A DNA stretch of 64,000 nt from assembly GCA_022841625.1 (NCBI GenBank), contig JALHRD010000001.1:1-64000 (forward strand), given 5' to 3'. Source of the DNA: Xanthobacteraceae bacterium. GTDB lineage: Bacteria; Pseudomonadota; Alphaproteobacteria; Rhizobiales; Xanthobacteraceae. Shown piece after piece: positions 1 through 8,101 of this stretch. Under the pieces are notes generated by a model. It was given only the letters and a program-made list of their open reading frames with translations. It made no database searches and had not been told where the DNA came from. The translations under genes were made by a program, and so were the position numbers. Each line of letters opens with the position of its first letter. Position 1 is the stretch's first letter.

Positions 1-102
1 AAACTCAAACAGTTTCGCCGCGTTGCAACCCGCTTCGAAAAGACTGCCCGAAATTACTTGGCCGTCGTCACAATCGCCGCCATCATCCTATGGCTAAGAT
101 AA
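1..102 (+). CDS. IS5-family transposase, C-terminal end (cut by the window edge)
   Basis: Frame 1 reads 33 codons and a TAA. The tail KLKQFRRVATRFEKTARNYL followed by a hydrophobic AVVTIAAIILWLR end is the typical C-terminus of IS5-group DDE transposases, where the residues after the catalytic Glu read LKxFRRIATRYDKxAxNFL. Only this tail is visible, so whether the element is intact cannot be judged. No clear IS terminal inverted repeat is recognisable before the CTAG hairpins that start 13 bases later. Confidence 0.75.
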   Translation, partial: KLKQFRRVATRFEKTARNYLAVVTIAAIILWLR

Positions 103-115
103 ATGTCCACACCAC

Positions 116-191
116 CTAGTGGTCCTTTGATTCTAACATTCGCGAAATCGCTCGCGGAAATGGGATGCGAATGTTAGAATTGGACCACTAG
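116..191. repeat. CTAG hairpin, type A (core ATTCTAACATTCGC)
   Basis: Imperfect inverted repeat: left arm 116-143, right arm 167-191, loop 23 nt. The arms pair through CTAGTGGTCC, then an asymmetric bulge (TTTG on the left, A on the right), then a 13-14 bp inner stem. A second copy with the same arms but a different loop lies at 18710-18785. The right-hand CTAG is shared with the next hairpin. Confidence 0.9.
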
Positions 192-262
192 TGTCCTTCG
201 ATTCCGAAGTTCGTAAACGAGGCTGCCGCAAAATGATACGAACTTCGGAATCGGGACACTAG
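188..262. repeat. CTAG hairpin, type B (core ATTCCGAAGTTCG)
   Basis: Left arm 188-213, right arm 239-262, loop 25 nt. The bulge is TTCG on one side against CG on the other. It shares its first CTAG with the type A hairpin and ends four bases before the ATG of the transglycosylase gene, so it occupies the position of that gene's leader. Type B also occurs at 9208, 22698, 34408 and 55820, with a degenerate copy at 18965. Confidence 0.9.
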
Positions 263-266
263 CGTT

Positions 267-1484
267 ATGACCGAACCAAGCCGCCTCTCCCGCCGCGCCT
301 TGCTTCCGGTGCTTGCCGGCAGCCTGTCATTCGCCTTCGATGCGCACGCGCAGGGCGCGCGGCCGTTTCCACAATGGGTCGAACAGTTCAGGCCCCGCGC
401 CGTCGGGCGCGGCGTTTCGGATGCGACCTTCACGCGTGTGATGAGCGGCCTCAAGCCAGATGCCTCGGTGTTCGCCGCCATCCGCAACCAGCCCGAGTTC
501 AAGGAAAAGATCTGGCAGTATCTCAACCGTCGGGTGTCTGACTGGCGCATTCAAACCGGCAAGGAAAAGCTCAAGGAGCATGGCGCGCTGCTCGCCCGGA
601 TCGAAAAGGACACCGGCGTCTCGCGCATGATCCTGTTGGCGCTGTGGGGGATCGAGTCCGCCTATGGCGACCCCGACGTTCAGAAGAGCGCCATGCGGCC
701 GGTGTTTCCTTCGCTGGCCGCGCTCGCCTGGGGTGAGCCGCGCCGCCGCGCCTATTGGGAACAGGAATTGATCAATGCGCTACGCATTGTCGAGCGCGGC
801 TGGTCGACGCCGGCCGAGATGCGTGGCTCCTGGGCCGGCGCGATGGGTCATACCCAATGGATGCCGGAAGTCTGGCTTAATGTCGGCATGGATTATGACG
901 GAGACGGGCGCGTGTCGCCGTTCGGCAAACCCGACGATGCCCTCGCCTCGACCGCGCACTATCTGGTCAATCGCGGCAAATACCGGCGCGGCGAACATTG
1001 GGGTTATGAGGTAACGGCCGGAAATCAGCGCGGCGGTGACGCTTCCAAGAGCTACGGCGCTTGGCAGAAAGCGGGCGTCAGTCGCGCCGACGGCCGAGCG
1101 TTCCCCGTCCCGTCCGCCACCGCCAAATTGTGGGTGCCGATGCCGGGCGGCCCGGCATTCCTGCTCGGACCGAATTTCTATGCGGTGCGCAGCTATAACC
1201 CGTCGATGAATTACACACTGTCAATTGTGCATCTCGCCGACGTGCTCGATGGCGCCGCGCTGGTCGCGCCGAAATTTCCCGGCGGCGAGCGGCCCCCGAC
1301 GCTTGCCGAAATCCAGGAAATCCAGCGCCGGCTGACCGCGATGGGCTTCGACACCAAGGGGGCCGATGGCCGCGTCGGGGCCGGCACCATGCAGGCGATC
1401 AGCGATTTCCAGCGTAAGACTGGGATGGAGCAGGACGGCTACGCCGGCGTGAGACTACTTGCGCGGTTGCGCGAAGCCCGCTGA
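267..1484 (+). CDS. Lytic murein transglycosylase (MltB-like) with peptidoglycan-binding domain
   Basis: 405 aa. It cleaves the MurNAc-GlcNAc bond of peptidoglycan in the periplasm to give 1,6-anhydro ends. The N-terminus has a twin-arginine-like SRRALL followed by a hydrophobic stretch and a cleavage site near AHAQ (residue 29). An SLT_2/GH103 domain spans about 34-330, with the catalytic Glu at about 130 in LWGIESAYG and the family signature WAGAMGHTQWMP. A PG_binding_1 domain (about 345-402) follows. The ATG lies four bases after the CTAG end of hairpin B, and the only SD-like GGGA is inside that hairpin, so the leader is formed by the repeat. MltB class is confident; the exact subfamily is not. 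Confidence 0.93.
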   Translation: MTEPSRLSRRALLPVLAGSLSFAFDAHAQGARPFPQWVEQFRPRAVGRGVSDATFTRVMSGLKPDASVFAAIRNQPEFKEKIWQYLNRRVSDWRIQTGKEKLKEHGALLARIEKDTGVSRMILLALWGIESAYGDPDVQKSAMRPVFPSLAALAWGEPRRRAYWEQELINALRIVERGWSTPAEMRGSWAGAMGHTQWMPEVWLNVGMDYDGDGRVSPFGKPDDALASTAHYLVNRGKYRRGEHWGYEVTAGNQRGGDASKSYGAWQKAGVSRADGRAFPVPSATAKLWVPMPGGPAFLLGPNFYAVRSYNPSMNYTLSIVHLADVLDGAALVAPKFPGGERPPTLAEIQEIQRRLTAMGFDTKGADGRVGAGTMQAISDFQRKTGMEQDGYAGVRLLARLREAR

Positions 1485-1538
1485 TCCGATTTTATGGCGC
1501 TCGGAACGCCTTTCCTCTCACCCAGCAAGGATTGTCCA

Positions 1539-3389
1539 GTGAGCAATGCACCCGCCAAGGCGGCGACGACCGCCGAGATTTCGACTGCCGCCCACCCGTC
1601 CCTCAAAGAGGTCGATCGCCCCGCCAACCTGACCGCCGCCAATGCGCCGGGTTGGGGCTCGGATGTCATTGCGGACTCACTGCGCGACCTGAAAATTCCC
1701 TATATCGCGCTCAACCCCGGCGCCAGCTATCGCGGCATTCACGACTCGATCGTGAACTATCTCGGCAACGAGACCCCGCAGATGATCCTGTGCCTGCACG
1801 AAGAGGTCGCGGTCGCGGTCGCGCACGGCTACGCCAAGGTCACCGGCAAGGCGATGGCGGCGGCCGTACACTCCAATGTCGGCCTGTTCCACGCCACCAT
1901 GGCAGTGTTCAATGCCTGGTGTGACCGCATGCCGATTGTCATCATCGGCGCGACCGGTCCGGTCGACGCGCACAAACGCCGGCCCTGGATTGACTGGATC
2001 CACACCGCCCGCGACCAAGGCGCGATCATCCGCGACTACACCAAATGGGACGACCAGCCGGCCTCACCCGCCGCCTCGCGCGAGGCGCTCTATCGCGCCA
2101 ACTGGATCGCCAACACCACGCCGATGGGCCCGGTCTACATCAATTTCGACGCCGAGCTGCAGGAAGCCAAGCTGACCGAACAACTCGCGCCGGTCGATCC
2201 GGCACGCTTCATGCCGCAAGCCGACACGGCCCCCTCGACTGAGATGGTGAAGAAAGCGGCGGCACTCCTGAAGGGTGCAAAGAACGTCGTCATCCTGTGC
2301 GGACGGACCTCGCGCAGCATCGATGCCTGGAACGAACGCGTGGCGCTCGCCGAAGGGCTCAATGCCAAGGTCATCACCGAACTCAAGATCGGCGCATCCT
2401 TCCCGACCGATCATCCGCTGCATGCCTGCGCCCCCGGCGGCAGCGCGATCCCGCCCGACGCGCAGACCGCGGTGAAGGCCGCCGACGTCATCCTCAATCT
2501 CGACTGGGTCGACCTGGCCGGCGTATTCAAGGTCACGTTCGGCGACGAGATGCCCAAGGCAAAGGTGATCTCGGTCAGCAACGACTTCCGCATCCATCGC
2601 GGCTGGAGCATGGACTATCAGGGCCTGCCGGCGGTCGATTTGCTGTTGCCGGTCACCCCCGACGAGGCGGTGCCCGAACTCAACAAGGCGCTCGGCTTCA
2701 CCGCCAAGCCGTTCAAAAAACAGCCTATCCCGAAACGCGACAAGCCTGACCTCTCCACCGGCAAACTCGTGGTCAACGACCTCGTGCGCGCGCTCAAATT
2801 TGCTTGCGGCGAGCGCGATGTGACGCTGGCGCATATCTCACTGTCATGGGATGGCGCGACTTGGCCGTTCCAACATCCGCTCGACTATGTCGGGTCGGAA
2901 GGCGGCGGCGGCGTCGGCGGCGGCCCCGGCAATGCAGTCGGCACCGCGCTCGCACTCAAGGGCTCCGGGCGTCTGGCAGTCGCGGTGTGCGGCGATGGCG
3001 ACTTCATGATGAGCAATGTCGCGCTCTGGACCGCGGCGCACTACAAGATCCCGCTGTTGATTGTCGTTGCCAACAATCGCTCGTTCTTCAACGACGAACT
3101 GCATCAGGAACGCGTCGCACGCATCCGTTCGCGGCCGCCTGAGAACCGTTGGATCGGCCAGCGTATCTCGCCGCCGGATATCGACATCGCCGCGCTGGCC
3201 CGTTCGCAGGGCGCACAGGGCTTCGGCCCGGTGACCAAGCAGGACGATCTGGTCGAAACCTTCCGCAAGGCAATCGCCGCGGTCGAAGCCGGCGAAGTCG
3301 CGGTGGTCGACGTGCGGGTCGAACCCGGCTACTCGGCGGTGGCAACGGCTGCGATGCTACGCGGCACCGAAACCGCGGCGAAGAAGTAG
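1539..3389 (+). CDS. Thiamine-diphosphate-dependent enzyme, acetolactate synthase/benzoylformate decarboxylase superfamily
   Basis: 616 aa from the GTG at 1539, which has AAGGA seven bases upstream; an in-frame ATG at 1494 without SD would add 15 residues. The order is that of the family: an N-terminal pyrimidine-binding domain (IALNPGASYRGIHD, then LHEEVAVAVAHGYAKVTGK with the activating Glu), a central Rossmann-like domain, and a C-terminal ThDP-Mg domain with GDGDFMMS followed about 27 residues later by NN. Close relatives in alphaproteobacteria are annotated only as ThDP-binding protein, and the substrate (a 2-keto acid or CoA thioester) cannot be read from sequence. It is convergent with a dihydroxyphthalate-decarboxylase-like gene, which hints at aromatic-acid catabolism but is weak evidence. 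Confidence 0.9.
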   Translation: MSNAPAKAATTAEISTAAHPSLKEVDRPANLTAANAPGWGSDVIADSLRDLKIPYIALNPGASYRGIHDSIVNYLGNETPQMILCLHEEVAVAVAHGYAKVTGKAMAAAVHSNVGLFHATMAVFNAWCDRMPIVIIGATGPVDAHKRRPWIDWIHTARDQGAIIRDYTKWDDQPASPAASREALYRANWIANTTPMGPVYINFDAELQEAKLTEQLAPVDPARFMPQADTAPSTEMVKKAAALLKGAKNVVILCGRTSRSIDAWNERVALAEGLNAKVITELKIGASFPTDHPLHACAPGGSAIPPDAQTAVKAADVILNLDWVDLAGVFKVTFGDEMPKAKVISVSNDFRIHRGWSMDYQGLPAVDLLLPVTPDEAVPELNKALGFTAKPFKKQPIPKRDKPDLSTGKLVVNDLVRALKFACGERDVTLAHISLSWDGATWPFQHPLDYVGSEGGGGVGGGPGNAVGTALALKGSGRLAVAVCGDGDFMMSNVALWTAAHYKIPLLIVVANNRSFFNDELHQERVARIRSRPPENRWIGQRISPPDIDIAALARSQGAQGFGPVTKQDDLVETFRKAIAAVEAGEVAVVDVRVEPGYSAVATAAMLRGTETAAKK

Positions 3390-3396
3390 GCCTGTC

Positions 3397-3448
3397 TCCG
3401 CCTCATCCTGAGGGCGCGCGCTTCGCTCGCTCCTCAGCATGAGGCGGA
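3397..3448. terminator. Hairpin between convergent genes, possible bidirectional terminator or dispersed repeat
   Basis: Arms 3397-3413 and 3432-3448 pair over 17 bp with one mismatch around TCCGCCTCAT. The loop holds a GCGC-rich stretch. It sits just after the stop of the ThDP enzyme and 30 bases from the end of the opposing gene. The CCTCAT...ATGAGG core resembles intergenic palindromes widespread in Bradyrhizobium-like genomes; there is no U-run, so terminator function is inferred from position. Confidence 0.5.
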
Positions 3449-3477
3449 TTGAACGCACCGCCTGTTGCAAGAATCAC

Positions 3478-4467
3478 TCAAATCGTAAACGTCTCGTGCG
3501 TCGAAGGGTGAAACATCTCCTCCGGCGTTACCAAGCGTTGCGAGAGACCCTCGCTGTGGTGATGGCGCAGGAATGTATCCAGCACCTTGCGGTTGGCAGC
3601 GAGACCGTAGCTCCAAAAGTCATGCCCCATCAGTTCGCGCGCCGCGCGCAACTGTTCGTCAAGGAACGGCAGCGTGGCTTTGCTGGTCGCGGTGTCCTCC
3701 AGTTCCTCCATGCATTTCGCCTTCGACTGCTCCAGCGCCTTGAACACCGCCGCGGGGAGCCATGGGTGTTGCTCAACCAACGAACGCCTGATGCCGGTGA
3801 CATGCATGATCGGAAAGATGCCGGTGCGCTTGAAATAGTCGCGCCCGGCCGCAATCGGATCGGGAAACAGCCAGCCGATATTGGGATTATGCTTGCCCGC
3901 GAGCCGCGGCACCCGCGGCGCAATAAACCCATCGATGTCGCCGCTTTCAAGCAGCTGCGAAATGGTCTTGCCCTCGGGCGCATCGACCATCTTGACGTCG
4001 GCCGGCAACTTGATCGTGATCTTCTCCGGCCGCGTTGGATCGTCAATCCCGCCCCGCACCCAGGTAATGTCGGAGGGCTTCACGCCGTAGTCGTCCTGCA
4101 AAATCGCCCGCGCCCAGACGCAAGCGGTGAGCTGGAATTCCGGCAGCCCGACCCGCTTGCCTTTCAGGTCCTCCGGCTTCTTGATCCGGTCGGTCCGCAC
4201 ATAAATGCAGTTGTGACGGAACATCCGCGACACAAACGCCGGCACTCCGACATAGGGACAATTGCCCTGCGCGGTCTTGACCGTGAAGCTCGACATCGAC
4301 AATTCGCAAATGTCGAAATCCATGGTGCGGAACGCCCGGAAGAAGATCTCCTCCGGCGGCAACATCATGAAGACGGGATCGACCCCATCGATCTGGACCG
4401 CGCCGTCAAACAGCGGCCGCGCCCGGTCGTAATTGCCAATCGCCACGGATAGCTTCAATTTCGACAT
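3478..4467 (-). CDS. 4,5-dihydroxyphthalate decarboxylase-like / periplasmic-ligand-binding-fold protein
   Basis: 329 aa from the ATG with GAAGG upstream; an in-frame upstream ATG exists but lacks SD and would overlap the next promoter. The protein opens KLKLSVAIGNYDRARPLFDG and has MMLPPEEIFFRAFR and PEDLKGKRVGLPEFQLTACV, features shared by phthalate-pathway 4,5-dihydroxyphthalate decarboxylases (Pht5 type), which themselves look like NMT1/SBP-fold proteins. There is no signal peptide, which argues for a cytoplasmic enzyme rather than a transport receptor. No other phthalate genes lie nearby, so decarboxylase activity on that substrate is unproven. The start is 65 bases from the start of the divergent small secreted protein. 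Confidence 0.75.
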   Translation of the reverse strand: MSKLKLSVAIGNYDRARPLFDGAVQIDGVDPVFMMLPPEEIFFRAFRTMDFDICELSMSSFTVKTAQGNCPYVGVPAFVSRMFRHNCIYVRTDRIKKPEDLKGKRVGLPEFQLTACVWARAILQDDYGVKPSDITWVRGGIDDPTRPEKITIKLPADVKMVDAPEGKTISQLLESGDIDGFIAPRVPRLAGKHNPNIGWLFPDPIAAGRDYFKRTGIFPIMHVTGIRRSLVEQHPWLPAAVFKALEQSKAKCMEELEDTATSKATLPFLDEQLRAARELMGHDFWSYGLAANRKVLDTFLRHHHSEGLSQRLVTPEEMFHPSTHETFTI

Positions 4468-4532
4468 CGCCTTCAATCTTTCTGTAATGGTTCCCGTGGC
4501 TAGATAGCCTTCCAGGCGCCGCGAGGGCAACC

Positions 4533-4946
4533 ATGGCCGTCATGATTAACGCCGTACGGACAATCCTGCTGGCGCTGATCCTCGCCACGGTCCCGCTGGC
4601 GGCGAATGCTGACAACCTCGCGGACTTCACCGGGGCGCTCGAACGCGCGGAATTGCAGTACCGGATCGCGCTGCGCACCCTCGAAACCTCCGGTCGTGAT
4701 GAAACCGCGGCCGAGGTCCGGCTGCTCCGAGAAACGTGGCAGAACCTCATCGCGCTGCTCGACAATCGCCGCCCGGCGCAATTCGAAGGCGACGACTCCT
4801 ATTCTGCCGCGATGATGGAGATCGATGTCAGCCTGGTCGGCGCCATGATCGTCATCGACATCGGCAGCCGCGAAGCCGCGCGCGCGGCGCTGGCCCCGAT
4901 CGGCGAGACGCTCGCCAAGTTGCGCGAGCGCGCAGCAACGCGGTAA
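4533..4946 (+). CDS. Small secreted protein of unknown function
   Basis: 137 aa. A signal peptide is clear (positive start, LLALILATVPLAANA, cleavage before DN at about residue 27). The mature part is alpha-helical in character, rich in Ala, Leu, Arg and Glu, with no cysteines or catalytic motif. I do not recognise a family. It is divergent from the dihydroxyphthalate-decarboxylase-like gene and separated from the terC-like gene by 350 bases, so it is probably monocistronic. No SD is obvious ahead of the ATG (GGGCAACC only). Confidence 0.6.
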   Translation: MAVMINAVRTILLALILATVPLAANADNLADFTGALERAELQYRIALRTLETSGRDETAAEVRLLRETWQNLIALLDNRRPAQFEGDDSYSAAMMEIDVSLVGAMIVIDIGSREAARAALAPIGETLAKLRERAATR

Positions 4947-5299
4947 TAACTTCCTCCGCCCTCCACCGGAGCGTCGGCCTGACGGGCCAGCGCAATGCAG
5001 GCCTCTGGTGCATTGACGTTCTCAATGGGTAGGATTTTTCCCCACGATGAGCACCCGAAAATCATTGATTTACGCCTGGAAACGGGCGTTGGCCTGCAAG
5101 TGAGGCCGCGAACCATCGCGCCGCCGCCTGCCGACCTCCTTGCGTTTTTAGCGCACACCTCTATGAGCAATGGCTGGTCCGGGCCCCTCTGGTGTGTGAG
5201 ACATTGCGCGCGATGTCGGACCTCCTTCGTTGCATCGTGATCGCTGGCCGGCCGCCCTGGACCTGAAGGGCACGCCCGCCGCATACTGGGGGCTGACCT
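4947..5299. other. Intergenic region upstream of the TerC-family gene
   Basis: Contains no ORF with a convincing start. Because many TerC/Alx genes are preceded by a yybP-ykoY manganese riboswitch, I looked for its GGGGAGUA element and did not find it. A run of five G lies eight bases before the terC-like ATG and serves as SD. Otherwise I see nothing definable. Confidence 0.4.
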
Positions 5300-6301
5300 A
5301 TGGAATTTCTCGCTGCCGAATGGATTGGAAAGCCGGCCTGGATGTGGGTCGGCTTCGTCACGCTGGTCGTGGCGCTGCTGGCCTTCGACCTCGGGGTGCT
5401 CAACAAGAAGGACAAGGAACTCGGGATCGCCGAAAGTCTTTGGCTGTCGCTGTTCTATTTCGGGATCGCCGTCGTCTATGGCATCGGGGTCTGGTGGGCC
5501 TACGATGCCGGCATACTCAAGACCTCCGACGGAGAACACGCCGGCATGAACTACTTCACCGGCTATTTCATCGAGAAAGCGCTGTCGGTCGACAATGTCT
5601 TCGTCATTTCACTGATCTTCGGATTCTTCGCGATCCCGCGCAGCTATCAATACCGCGCGCTGGTTTGGGGAATCCTCGCGGTCATCGTACTGCGCGGAGT
5701 TATGATCGCCGTGGGCGCGGCGCTGGTCCAGAACTACGCCTGGATCATGTACCTGTTCGCCCTGTTCCTGATCTTCACCGGCGTCAAGATGCTGATGGTC
5801 CCGGACAGCGACCATGACCTCTCAAAGAATCCGGTGGTGAACTTCCTGCGCCGCCATCTGCGCGTCACCGATCGGCTGCACGGCCAGAAGTTCTTCGTGC
5901 GCGAACCCGACCCCAAGACCGGCAAGCTGGTGCTCTGGGCGACGCCGCTGTTTCTCGCTCTCGCGGTAATCAATATCGCAGACCTGGTTTTTGCGGTCGA
6001 TTCGGTGCCGGCGATCTTTGCGATCACAACCGACACCTTCATCGTGTACACCGCAAACATCATGGCCATCCTGGGCCTGCGGGCGCTCTATTTTGCACTG
6101 GCAGCCATGGTGCACCGCTTCGAATACCTGAAGTACGCGCTGGCGATCGTGCTGGTGTTCATCGGCCTGAAGATCTTCTGGAACGACCTGGTGGGCAAGC
6201 TCGACCCGGCCATTTCGCTCGGCGTGACGCTGGCGCTGATCCTCGGTGGCGTCGCCTACTCGATGTGGAAGACACGCAACGAGACCACCCATGCGGCGTA
6301 A
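5300..6301 (+). CDS. TerC/Alx-family integral membrane protein
   Basis: 333 aa, about nine hydrophobic segments. Both TerC signature motifs are intact: EKALSVDNVFV near residue 92-102 and DLVFAVDSVPAI near 228-239, whose acidic residues lie in the membrane in the Mn2+-export/tellurite-resistance family. It ends with a short basic tail. TerC relatives export manganese or support metalation of secreted enzymes; tellurite resistance itself needs partners (TerABDE) that are absent here. GGGGG eight bases upstream supports the start. Next gene is convergent. Confidence 0.93.
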   Translation: MEFLAAEWIGKPAWMWVGFVTLVVALLAFDLGVLNKKDKELGIAESLWLSLFYFGIAVVYGIGVWWAYDAGILKTSDGEHAGMNYFTGYFIEKALSVDNVFVISLIFGFFAIPRSYQYRALVWGILAVIVLRGVMIAVGAALVQNYAWIMYLFALFLIFTGVKMLMVPDSDHDLSKNPVVNFLRRHLRVTDRLHGQKFFVREPDPKTGKLVLWATPLFLALAVINIADLVFAVDSVPAIFAITTDTFIVYTANIMAILGLRALYFALAAMVHRFEYLKYALAIVLVFIGLKIFWNDLVGKLDPAISLGVTLALILGGVAYSMWKTRNETTHAA

Positions 6302-6327
6302 ATGACAGCCCGCACGACCGATGGACG

Positions 6328-6345
6328 GCGGCGGCCGGTCGCCGC
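6328..6345. terminator. Possible terminator between convergent genes
   Basis: Six-base-pair GC stem (GCGGCG/CGCCGC) with six-base loop followed by TTT, in the 68-bp gap between the terC-like and flavocytochrome c genes. Short stem and short U-run make it weak. Confidence 0.35.
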
Positions 6346-6369
6346 TTTCGGGGATGGTGTGGTCGACCG

Positions 6370-7656
6370 TCAGCCGAACATGTCGGACACGATGCCGCGA
6401 TACCAGTCCACCGACTCCTGATAGTTCTGCTTGCGGATATCGGCCGGCTCGCCAGGCTTTGACACAAAGGTCGACGACGCCTTGATGATTCCGGCCTGCG
6501 CCTCATAGGCGCCGCCGATTTTGATATTGTCATCGGTCTCGATCAGGCTCCAGCAGGTGTTGCTGTAGCGCGCCGGGAATGTTTTCGCGCCGGTCAGTTC
6601 GCCGCGCACCACCATCGCCACCACCTTGGCTTGGCTGTTGGCCGAGAACGCCGACTTCGGCATTTCGCCCGCGATCGAAGCGTCGCCAATGACGAAAATA
6701 TTGGCGTCCATTTTCGATTTCATATTGGCGGGGTCGATTGGGCAGAAGCCCGATTTGTCGGCAAGATTGGCCGAGAGCGCGATCTGCCCCGCGGTCTGCG
6801 CCGGGATCACGTTGACGAGCTGCGCCTTGTAGGTGGCGAGATCAGTTATCACCTCGTTGGTTTTTGGATTCACGCCCTTAATGCCGCCGTGCATTTTGGG
6901 ATCCTGCCACTCGATCATGCCGGGATAGTGCCGTTCCCAACCTTCGATAAACAGCGGCTGCTTGGAGAAGCCGGGCTTGTAATCGACAATAATAATTTTT
7001 GACTTCTTGTGGCCCTTGGCCTTGAGCACATGGGCAAACATCGAGATCCGCTCATAGGGGCCGGGCGGACAGCGATAGGGATTGGGCGGCGCGACCATCA
7101 CGATCAACGCGCCGTCGCGTAGCGCATTAAGCCGCCGCACCAGCAATTGCGTCTGCGCGCCGGGCTTCCAGGCATGCGGCATGGTCTGGGACGCCGCTTC
7201 CGAATAGCCGGGCACTGAGTCCCATTTCAGGTCAATGCCAGGCGCCATCACCAGACGGTCATAGGGGATGCTCTGTTTACCAACCATGACCTGCTTCTTA
7301 TCGCGGTCGATGGCGCTGGCGCGCGTCGGCACGATCCGTACGCCCTCTTTACGCACCTTGTCGTAGTTGTGGGTGATCGATTGGAACGAGCGGTAGCCGC
7401 CGACATAAATGTTTGAAAAGAAGCACGTGGTGTAATTCCGCGTCGGCTCGATCATTGTCACATCGATCGCACCGGCCGCTTCTCGATTGACGTAGCGCGC
7501 GACGGTGGCACCACCGGGGCCGCCGCCGAGCACAACGAGCTTCGGCTTGGCCTTGGCTTGACCCAGCACGGCGGGGGCATAGAGCGGCGTGGTCGCGGCA
7601 GCGGCCAGCGAAGCCCCGGCGAGACCGGTGAATTTCCGACGTGTCAGATCAGTCAT
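6370..7656 (-). CDS. fccB: Sulfide dehydrogenase (flavocytochrome c), flavoprotein subunit
   Basis: 428 aa. Oxidises sulfide to sulfur in the periplasm and passes electrons to its cytochrome c partner. A Tat signal (TRRKFTGLAG, hydrophobic run, cleavage near residue 33) fits export of a folded FAD protein. The FAD dinucleotide motif is VVLGGGPGGATVA (about 41-53). Family cysteines are present: C78 in NYTTCFFSN, C196 in YRCPPGPYER and the later GFCPIDP; the C-terminal FCSD flavin-binding domain follows. The cytochrome gene lies 18 bases upstream on the same strand, so the two form an operon. Low-potential relatives called SoxF also fit; no sox genes are in the window. Confidence 0.93.
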   Translation of the reverse strand: MTDLTRRKFTGLAGASLAAAATTPLYAPAVLGQAKAKPKLVVLGGGPGGATVARYVNREAAGAIDVTMIEPTRNYTTCFFSNIYVGGYRSFQSITHNYDKVRKEGVRIVPTRASAIDRDKKQVMVGKQSIPYDRLVMAPGIDLKWDSVPGYSEAASQTMPHAWKPGAQTQLLVRRLNALRDGALIVMVAPPNPYRCPPGPYERISMFAHVLKAKGHKKSKIIIVDYKPGFSKQPLFIEGWERHYPGMIEWQDPKMHGGIKGVNPKTNEVITDLATYKAQLVNVIPAQTAGQIALSANLADKSGFCPIDPANMKSKMDANIFVIGDASIAGEMPKSAFSANSQAKVVAMVVRGELTGAKTFPARYSNTCWSLIETDDNIKIGGAYEAQAGIIKASSTFVSKPGEPADIRKQNYQESVDWYRGIVSDMFG

Positions 7657-7674
7657 GGTTTCCTCCGACCGAGT

Positions 7675-7995
7675 TCAGGGCTTTTTGGTTACAGCAAAAA
7701 AATGCGCCAGCGCGGCGATTTCGTCGTCCTTAAGGCGGACTGCTACGTTCTGCATGATGGGGTTTGGCAGTCGCTTGTTGCGGTAGGCCTCGATCAGAAC
7801 AGTGAATCGAGCCTCCGCCATGCCGAATATGTTGGGAATTGCGCCATCCGCCGTCGCATTGCGATGGCAAGCGACACATTCCGAGGCAAGATAGCGGCCG
7901 AATTCAAGGTCGGCTTTCTCCGCCCGACACCCACCCGACAGGGCAATCAGGACTGCAAATGCGTGAAGTACAATCCACCTGCGAGTTAACAACAT
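7675..7995 (-). CDS. fccA: Monohaem cytochrome c, partner of the sulfide dehydrogenase
   Basis: 106 aa from the ATG at 7995 with AGAAG upstream; longer in-frame starts lack SD. A short hydrophobic signal (IVLHAFAVLIALSGG) precedes one CXXCH haem site (CVACH) and a distal Met in the class I cytochrome c pattern. Single-haem subunits of this size pair with flavocytochrome c flavoproteins, and the fccB-like gene follows after 18 bases. The subunit assignment rests on this linkage more than on the cytochrome sequence itself. Confidence 0.85.
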   Translation of the reverse strand: MLLTRRWIVLHAFAVLIALSGGCRAEKADLEFGRYLASECVACHRNATADGAIPNIFGMAEARFTVLIEAYRNKRLPNPIMQNVAVRLKDDEIAALAHFFAVTKKP

Positions 7996-8101
7996 TTCGG
8001 GCTTCTTCTGACTGATGCAGACACCTCGAAACTCAAAGGCGCGAAAAACTAGCAGAACGCCATGTCGAGTTGTATAGCTTGTGTCTATATTTCGCAAAAA
8101 T

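Noticed and set aside
116-262. Terminal inverted repeats of the adjoining IS5 element
   Set aside because: The same hairpins occur elsewhere without any transposase, and each is a complete hairpin rather than one IS end.
3439-4452. Plus-strand ORF of about 337 codons
   Set aside because: Antisense to the dihydroxyphthalate-decarboxylase-like gene; His/Arg-rich composition typical of a shadow frame.
4995-5240. 81-codon ORF before the terC-like gene
   Set aside because: No SD, no hydrophobic or domain signal, and composition like non-coding frames.
4947-5299. Possible yybP-ykoY manganese riboswitch ahead of the TerC gene
   Set aside because: The conserved GGGGAGUA element and the matching 3' part were not found.
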